This document shows, in pieces, positions 41,163-44,866 of a stretch of 44,866 bases of DNA; the stretch's first letter is position 1, and every line of letters begins with the position of its first letter. Position numbers and translations under genes: made by a program. The notes under the pieces were generated by a model that saw only the letters and a program-made list of their open reading frames with translations, ran no database searches and was not told where the DNA came from. Origin of the DNA: an uncultured Eubacteriales bacterium (GTDB lineage: Bacteria > Bacillota > Clostridia > Monoglobales > Monoglobaceae); contig CAJKNM010000007.1 of the NCBI GenBank assembly GCA_905201285.1, positions 1-44,866 on the forward strand, in the 5' to 3' direction.

Positions 41163-41797
41163 AAAACCACCTCGCGGGTCAGCTTCTTTAAAATTTCACA
41201 TTCCCTTTCGATGTCCTCCGCGCCGAATATGGCAGAGACAAGCGCAACACCGTCGATACCGCTTCCCGAAAGCTCTTTTATATTTTCCGCACAGATTCCG
41301 CCGATTGCAACAACCGGAATCGAGACCGATGCGCATATTTCTTTAAGCGTTTCATACGAAACGCTTAAAGCGTCAGACTTTGTTGATGTCGGAAAGACCG
41401 CACCCACACCGAGGTAATCGGCCCCTGCCTCTTCCGCCTTGACCGCCTGTTCCGGTGTCTGAGCCGAAACGCCCAAAATCATATCTTCCCCGATGATTTG
41501 TCTAACCTTTTCCGCCGCCATATCGTTTTGGCCGATATGAACACCGTCAGCACCGCATTTAACCGCAACATCAACATCATCGTTTATTATAAAAGGAATA
41601 TCATTCGCCCTGCACAACGGTTTAATTTTCTCGGCTTCCTTTAAAAATTCAGCCTCGCTCAACTCCTTCTCGCGAAGCTGAAGCATAGTGATTCCGCCCT
41701 TTATGGCGGAATTGACCTGTTCATAAAGCGTCTGTTTTTTTTCAAAAGCACGGTCGGTCACAGCATAGAGAAGCATAGAGCTTTTATCGAATCTCAT
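41159..41797 (-). CDS. thiE: Thiamine-phosphate synthase
   Basis: This TIM-barrel enzyme couples HMP-PP with thiazole phosphate to form thiamine monophosphate. Visible family motifs: LLYAVTDRAF at the start, QLREKELSEAEF, IINDDVDVA, GADGVHIGQNDM and the phosphate-binding GAVFPTSTKSD. The ATG at 41795-41797 is chosen since AGAGGTG lies seven bases upstream; it overlaps the end of thiM by 14 bases. Final length 212 residues, typical of ThiE. Confidence 0.95.
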   Translation of the reverse strand: MRFDKSSMLLYAVTDRAFEKKQTLYEQVNSAIKGGITMLQLREKELSEAEFLKEAEKIKPLCRANDIPFIINDDVDVAVKCGADGVHIGQNDMAAEKVRQIIGEDMILGVSAQTPEQAVKAEEAGADYLGVGAVFPTSTKSDALSVSYETLKEICASVSIPVVAIGGICAENIKELSGSGIDGVALVSAIFGAEDIERECEILKKLTREVVL

Positions 41798-42605
41798 ACC
41801 TTGCACCTCTTTCAAGCTCATCAGCTCTAAGATTGAAAACCGCATCAATTATATAATTTCGATACGATGAATTTCCGTCTGATGCGGTCATTCTGTCGAT
41901 TGCCTTCTCACCGCATAAGCCCATCGTACATACAGCGGCTGCCGCGGCATCCAAAACATTGTCGTCATTCGCCGCTATAAACGCCGTCATAAGTGCCGAA
42001 AGCATACACCCCGTTCCTGTCACGCTGCTCATCAGCTTGTTTCCGTTGTATATTAAAAAAGATTTTTCGCCATCGGTGACTATGTCGGTCTTTCCTGTTA
42101 TCACGATAACTGCCCCCGTGTTTTTGGCAAACTCCACGGCAAGTTCAAGCGTTTTGTCAATCGTGTTATTATTTATAGCGTCCTCCTCCGCGGCATCAAC
42201 ACCCTTTGTTGCACCGCCGCCGCAGGCAAGCGTCTTTATCTCTGAAACATTTCCTCTTATAACCGAGAATTTCACCTTTTCGATAAGCTCCTTCGCGGTA
42301 TTTGTGCGAAGTGTTGACGCACCGGCACCGACCGGGTCAAGAAGAACCGGTATGTTTATATCGTTTGCCCTTTCGCCCGATATAAACATCGACTTAATTG
42401 TTCTTTCGTTAAGCGTTCCTATATTGATGTTAAGTCCCGAGCATATCGAGGTTATCTCGGCCGCCTCGGAAGGCTCGTCCGCCATAATCGGCGATGCCTT
42501 TGCGGCAAGCAGAATATTCGCACAATCATTCACCGTTACATAATTCGTTATGTTATGTATAAGCGGTGATTTTTTTACTATGTTCTCAAACACTTCTTTA
42601 AACAT
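41784..42605 (-). CDS. thiM: Hydroxyethylthiazole kinase
   Basis: This enzyme phosphorylates the thiazole alcohol salvaged from thiamine breakdown. The 273 residues show ThiM hallmarks: PLIHNITNYVTVNDCAN, LLDPVGAGA and SVTGTGCMLSALMTAF with the active-site Cys. GGAGGAG lies five bases before the ATG, and the start overlaps cytX by eight bases. Its presence, with no thiC, thiG or thiH nearby, marks this as a salvage operon. Confidence 0.96.
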   Translation of the reverse strand: MFKEVFENIVKKSPLIHNITNYVTVNDCANILLAAKASPIMADEPSEAAEITSICSGLNINIGTLNERTIKSMFISGERANDINIPVLLDPVGAGASTLRTNTAKELIEKVKFSVIRGNVSEIKTLACGGGATKGVDAAEEDAINNNTIDKTLELAVEFAKNTGAVIVITGKTDIVTDGEKSFLIYNGNKLMSSVTGTGCMLSALMTAFIAANDDNVLDAAAAAVCTMGLCGEKAIDRMTASDGNSSYRNYIIDAVFNLRADELERGARYEIR

Positions 42606-43770
42606 TTTTACTCCTCCAAACTTTATTTGCGATTAAGCATATTATCCCTGTTATCAGCATAACAGGAAATGTATTTCCCAAAATAATGTCAAAGTTCATT
42701 GAAATTCTGTAAAGCACAAAGCCGACTGCCCATACCACAAGATTAATTATATTTACGCCTTTGTCAGAGCTGTCATTTTTAAATATGAACCAGTCTACAA
42801 TCTGTACAGCAATCATCGGTGCAAATACCGAACCGATAAAATACAAAAAGCTCTCAAAATAATTTGTCTGAGTGAATATAGCGAGAAGTGTGCCTATAAC
42901 ACAAACTATAACGGCCGCCGCCTGTTGATTAATCTTACTTGACAGGCTTCCGCTGCTTATTCCGGCCGAATAAACGTCAAGGAATGTAGTGGTAACGGTT
43001 GAAAAAATAACAATAATAAGCCCCGCTATACCGAGTCCCGCCTTGACCATAATAACCGCTATGTCGGTCTCGTTGGTAAAGAGCGCCATTCCCATACCTA
43101 TTACATACATCCAACAGCTAATGATAAAGTACACAACCGAGCTGACAACCGATGCCTTAACCGGCTTCTCGGCCTCTTTTGTATAATCCGATATAAGCGG
43201 AAGCCACGAAAGCGGCATTGCCACAGCCATTTCAACCGCCGCACCGAAGGTTATTGCCTCTCCGCTCACCAAAGTCGAAACACCGCCACGGAAAACCACA
43301 AAGCTTAGGATTATCGTAAGAACAAACAAAAGCGACAACGCGATTGTGTTGACCGCATTGACATTTTTCGCCCCAACAAAAAGCCATACGATAACCAAAA
43401 CTCCGATAATTATGCTCCATACAGACATACCTATCGCATAGACATTCTCCGCCGCAGCTGCACCGCTCGAAATCATTACGGAAGTCCAGCCTACAAGCTG
43501 AACAATATTCAGAAGCGGGAATATCAAGGCACCCTTTCCGCCAAAAGACATCTTAGCCGATTCCATAGAACTTTTACCGTTTTTACCGCCGATGATTCCC
43601 GCAAGGCAAAACAGCACACAGCCGATTATGTGACCGATTAAAATTGCGGCCATACCCTTGCCAAAGCCAAGCGATGCAAAGTATGTTCCCGTCAGAATCT
43701 CAGATATTGAGACGCCCGCACCAAACCATATCATTGCGTTTGTGATAAGTGAAGTTTTTTTCTTTTCCAT
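42598..43770 (-). CDS. cytX: Hydroxymethylpyrimidine transporter CytX
   Basis: This 390-residue, roughly 12-segment permease of the nucleobase:cation symporter-1 family (motifs MIWFGAGVSISEILTGTYF and LPLISDYTK) is often found under TPP riboswitches in thiamine salvage operons and is proposed to import the pyrimidine precursor. The ATG at 43768-43770 follows AAAGAGGTAGG; a 23-residue in-frame extension upstream would run into the riboswitch expression region. It is the first gene of cytX-thiM-thiE-HAD-thiD. Confidence 0.92.
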   Translation of the reverse strand: MEKKKTSLITNAMIWFGAGVSISEILTGTYFASLGFGKGMAAILIGHIIGCVLFCLAGIIGGKNGKSSMESAKMSFGGKGALIFPLLNIVQLVGWTSVMISSGAAAAENVYAIGMSVWSIIIGVLVIVWLFVGAKNVNAVNTIALSLLFVLTIILSFVVFRGGVSTLVSGEAITFGAAVEMAVAMPLSWLPLISDYTKEAEKPVKASVVSSVVYFIISCWMYVIGMGMALFTNETDIAVIMVKAGLGIAGLIIVIFSTVTTTFLDVYSAGISSGSLSSKINQQAAAVIVCVIGTLLAIFTQTNYFESFLYFIGSVFAPMIAVQIVDWFIFKNDSSDKGVNIINLVVWAVGFVLYRISMNFDIILGNTFPVMLITGIICLIANKVWRSKNV

Positions 43771-43855
43771 CTGACCTACCTCTTTCGATATAAAAATAGA
43801 GAGAAACCCCAAAACGCGGTAACCCTCCGTAAAAAGCATTCAAAACAGATAGTCA

Positions 43856-43946
43856 ATATCACTCCCTACGGCGGCATTATCCGCATCAGGTAAAGGGTCG
43901 AAGCTCAATTACTTCCTCTCAGCCCGAAAAACAAGCTCCCCTGTTT
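43856..43946 (-). ncRNA. TPP riboswitch (THI element)
   Basis: The minus strand carries the conserved THI-box blocks in order: GGGGAGC, GGCTGAGAGG, GACCCTTTACCTGAT, GCGGATAATGCCG and GTAGGGAG, matching the pyrimidine- and pyrophosphate-sensing arms of the aptamer. It lies 86 bases before cytX and should shut the operon when thiamine pyrophosphate is plentiful. No clear terminator stem with a T run follows, so control of translation start is more likely than attenuation. Confidence 0.95.
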
Positions 43947-43958
43947 CATTTGCTTAAA

Positions 43959-43987
43959 ATTATAACACTGTTTAAACCAAATGTCAA
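43959..43987 (-). promoter_or_regulatory. Promoter of the thiamine operon
   Basis: Perfect consensus on the minus strand: TTGACA (43982-43987), 17 bases, TATAAT (43959-43964), just upstream of the riboswitch. Confidence 0.85.
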
Positions 43988-44064
43988 GCACAAGCATGAC
44001 AGATGTTAATTAAAAGTTCATTTTTACTTTACAGAATATTCACCCATAAATCTTAAATATAGGG

Positions 44065-44155
44065 TATACTGAATACGTAATCGAAAAACGATTATTTTTC
44101 ATATACATAACTCCCTCCCTTTTAGACCCGTTCTTCCCCAACGGGTCTTTTTTTT
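44065..44155 (+). ncRNA. Candidate small RNA with C-rich anti-Shine-Dalgarno motif
   Basis: Between the divergent thiamine operon and rpsO stands an orphan transcription unit on the plus strand. A -10-like TATACT (44065-44070) is followed seven bases later by a 6-bp hairpin (TAATCG, five A, CGATTA), then a single-stranded linker with CTCCCTCCC (44111-44119). A strong intrinsic terminator follows (AGACCCGTT with AACGGGTCT, 44124-44148, then eight T), with a CTTCCCC loop. No gene ends here that would need this terminator. A 5' stem, exposed C-rich seed and C-rich terminator loop is the architecture of Gram-positive trans-acting RNAs such as RoxS/RsaE. No good -35 element is visible. Confidence 0.5.
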
Positions 44156-44216
44156 GACAAAAGAATAAAAATTATCTAAACCTACAAAAATATTCTTCAA
44201 AATAGTTAAAAATTTA

Positions 44217-44245
44217 TTGACAAAGCGGCTTTAATGTGTTACTAT
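44217..44245 (+). promoter_or_regulatory. Promoter of rpsO
   Basis: TTGACA (44217-44222) and TACTAT (44240-44245) are separated by 17 bases, about 95 bases before rpsO. Confidence 0.75.
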
Positions 44246-44251
44246 ATTTGT

Positions 44252-44329
44252 TGGCAACTAAAGCGCAGAGTATGGGGCTGAGGATTCACCGCCCTATTCC
44301 GGGCTTTCAGGGGTTATTAAATAACGGAG
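44252..44329 (+). ncRNA. rpsO leader RNA, possible S15 autoregulatory element
   Basis: The leader contains GCCC-tattcc-GGGC nested in CTGA...TCAG pairing and a second small hairpin GTTAT-taa-ATAAC ending just before the GGAGG site. S15 represses its own translation through leader structures in many bacteria, using several unrelated folds. The match here is to position and foldability, not to a recognised consensus. Confidence 0.4.
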
Positions 44330-44341
44330 GTGAAACAGGCA

Positions 44342-44605
44342 ATGGATAAGGACATCAAGCAGGAAATTATCAATAAGTATGCGACACATGAAGGTGACAC
44401 AGGTTCGCCCGAAGTACAGATTGCGTTGCTTACCTACAGAATCGACCATCTCAATGAGCATCTTAAATCTCATAAGAAAGACCACCACTCAAGACGTGGC
44501 TTGCTTAAAATGGTCGGCGTTAGACGTAGCTTTTTGAGCTATCTGGCAAAGAAGGATATCGAAAGATACCGTGCTATTGTCAATAAGCTGGGTCTCAGAC
44601 ACTAA
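44342..44605 (+). CDS. rpsO: 30S ribosomal protein S15
   Basis: This 87-residue basic four-helix protein binds the 16S rRNA central domain. Signatures: THEGDTGSPEVQIALLT, INHL-like IDHLNEHL, HKKDHHSRRGLL and the end RYRAIVNKLGLRH. The ATG at 44342 is chosen; a GTG twelve bases upstream is part of the GGAGGTG ribosome site. Followed by a terminator-like hairpin and pnp, the normal bacterial order. Confidence 0.97.
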   Translation: MDKDIKQEIINKYATHEGDTGSPEVQIALLTYRIDHLNEHLKSHKKDHHSRRGLLKMVGVRRSFLSYLAKKDIERYRAIVNKLGLRH

Positions 44606-44615
44606 AAGCGCATAT

Positions 44616-44645
44616 GGGCAGCTGTTAATTCGGCTGCCCTTTTGA
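44616..44645 (+). terminator. Hairpin terminator after rpsO
   Basis: GGGCAGC (44616-44622) pairs with GCTGCCC (44633-44639), followed by TTTT and a later run of seven T. Possibly partial, since pnp lies beyond with no clear promoter of its own. Confidence 0.7.
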
Positions 44646-44683
44646 CGTTTTTTTAAATTAAATTGCAGCGGGCAGAGTTTGAT

Positions 44684-44734
44684 TTTAGCAGTTAAAAACA
44701 CGCATTTATAAAATGCTTGTTTTTAAGTGCTAAG
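44684..44734 (+). promoter_or_regulatory. Long stem-loop in the pnp leader
   Basis: Bases 44687-44707 pair with 44711-44731 (19 of 21 matched, three-base loop), and three more pairs extend the base. It lies about 40 bases before pnp. In E. coli a comparable long stem ahead of pnp is cut by RNase III and lets PNPase control its own synthesis; the same role here is inference. Confidence 0.6.
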
Positions 44735-44775
44735 GCAAGCCTCCCGTTTGCAAAATTAACAAGGAGGTTAACTTT

Positions 44776-44866
44776 ATGTCAAAGATTTATGAAACAGAGG
44801 TTGCGGGCAGACCGCTCTCTCTTGAATTCGGAAAGGTTGCGGGATTGGCTAACGGTTCCGTTTTGG
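44776..44866 (+). CDS. pnp: Polyribonucleotide nucleotidyltransferase (PNPase), N-terminal start only
   Basis: The first 30 codons are present before the window ends. MSKIYETEVAGRPLSLEFGK followed by VAGLANGSVL is the typical start of the first RNase PH domain of PNPase, a phosphorolytic 3'-5' exoribonuclease of the RNA degradosome. AAGGAGG is eight bases before the ATG; TTAAC and GTTAA flank that site and could hide it in a small hairpin. Position after rpsO agrees. Confidence 0.92.
   Translation, partial: MSKIYETEVAGRPLSLEFGKVAGLANGSVL

Noticed and set aside
41959..42543. 194-codon open frame opposite thiM
   Set aside because: Antisense to an unmistakable thiM; Ser/Pro/Phe-rich shadow composition.
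43771..43839. 23-residue N-terminal extension of CytX
   Set aside because: A strong ribosome site precedes the internal ATG, and the extension falls in the riboswitch expression region.
1..44866. CRISPR array, prophage or toxin-antitoxin system
   Set aside because: No regularly spaced repeats, no integrase or phage structural genes and no recognisable toxin-antitoxin pair were seen.

Overview
The window comes from a low-GC, spore-forming Firmicute, most likely an anaerobic plant-polysaccharide-degrading member of the Clostridia. The evidence is gpr and spoIIID (sporulation and germination genes), strong GGAGG-type ribosome binding sites, S-layer homology (SLH) proteins, and Firmicute gene orders (tig-clpP-clpX, rpsT facing gpr, rpsO-pnp). 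The species cannot be named from the sequence alone.

Layout. 1-890: a truncated IS3-family element whose transposase uses a -1 frameshift. 1026-3000 (minus): a DeoR-type repressor and an organophosphate-type MFS transporter. 3387-6261 (plus): a YesN/YesM-type two-component system. 6362-22873 (minus): the centrepiece, nine tightly packed genes read as one probable 16.5-kb operon. In transcription order these are two sugar ABC permeases, a lipoprotein binding protein, a GH10 enzyme with CBM9, a secreted module protein, two SLH proteins, a second GH10 enzyme and another secreted module protein. 23193-25235 (minus): a GH4 alpha-galactosidase-like gene followed by two damaged genes (an SGNH-hydrolase remnant and a small frameshifted gene) and a terminator. 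An AraC-family regulator is divergent from it. 26443-26518: tRNA-Ala. 26624-29953: clpX, clpP, tig. 30211-34813: AI-2E-family membrane protein, inactive/active M16 peptidase pair, lgt. 34987-36573: rpsT, an odd repeat-bounded non-coding block, and gpr. 36659-39657: PTS EIICBA, spoIIID, a lone PAS protein. 39739-43948: thiamine salvage operon cytX-thiM-thiE-HAD-thiD under a TPP riboswitch. 43988-44866: a candidate small RNA, then rpsO with its leader and the start of pnp.

How the genes work together. The large operon looks like a xylan-type uptake system. Secreted GH10 enzymes and module proteins would act on polysaccharide at the cell surface, SLH proteins would sit on the cell wall, and the LplABC-type importer, which has no ATPase here, would take up oligosaccharides. 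The convergent YesMN pair is the obvious candidate sensor. The aldouronate-utilisation clusters of Paenibacillus are the nearest described analogue. Here, however, neither GH10 enzyme carries its own SLH anchor, a related beta-sandwich-like module recurs six times in four of the proteins, and both GH10 domains lack the usual Trp-His pair of the substrate cleft. These features, plus an orphan promoter-to-terminator unit carrying an exposed CUCCCUCCC motif upstream of rpsO, are the best candidates for undescribed biology. Start codons were adjusted wherever a Shine-Dalgarno sequence clearly picked a different codon from the longest reading frame.
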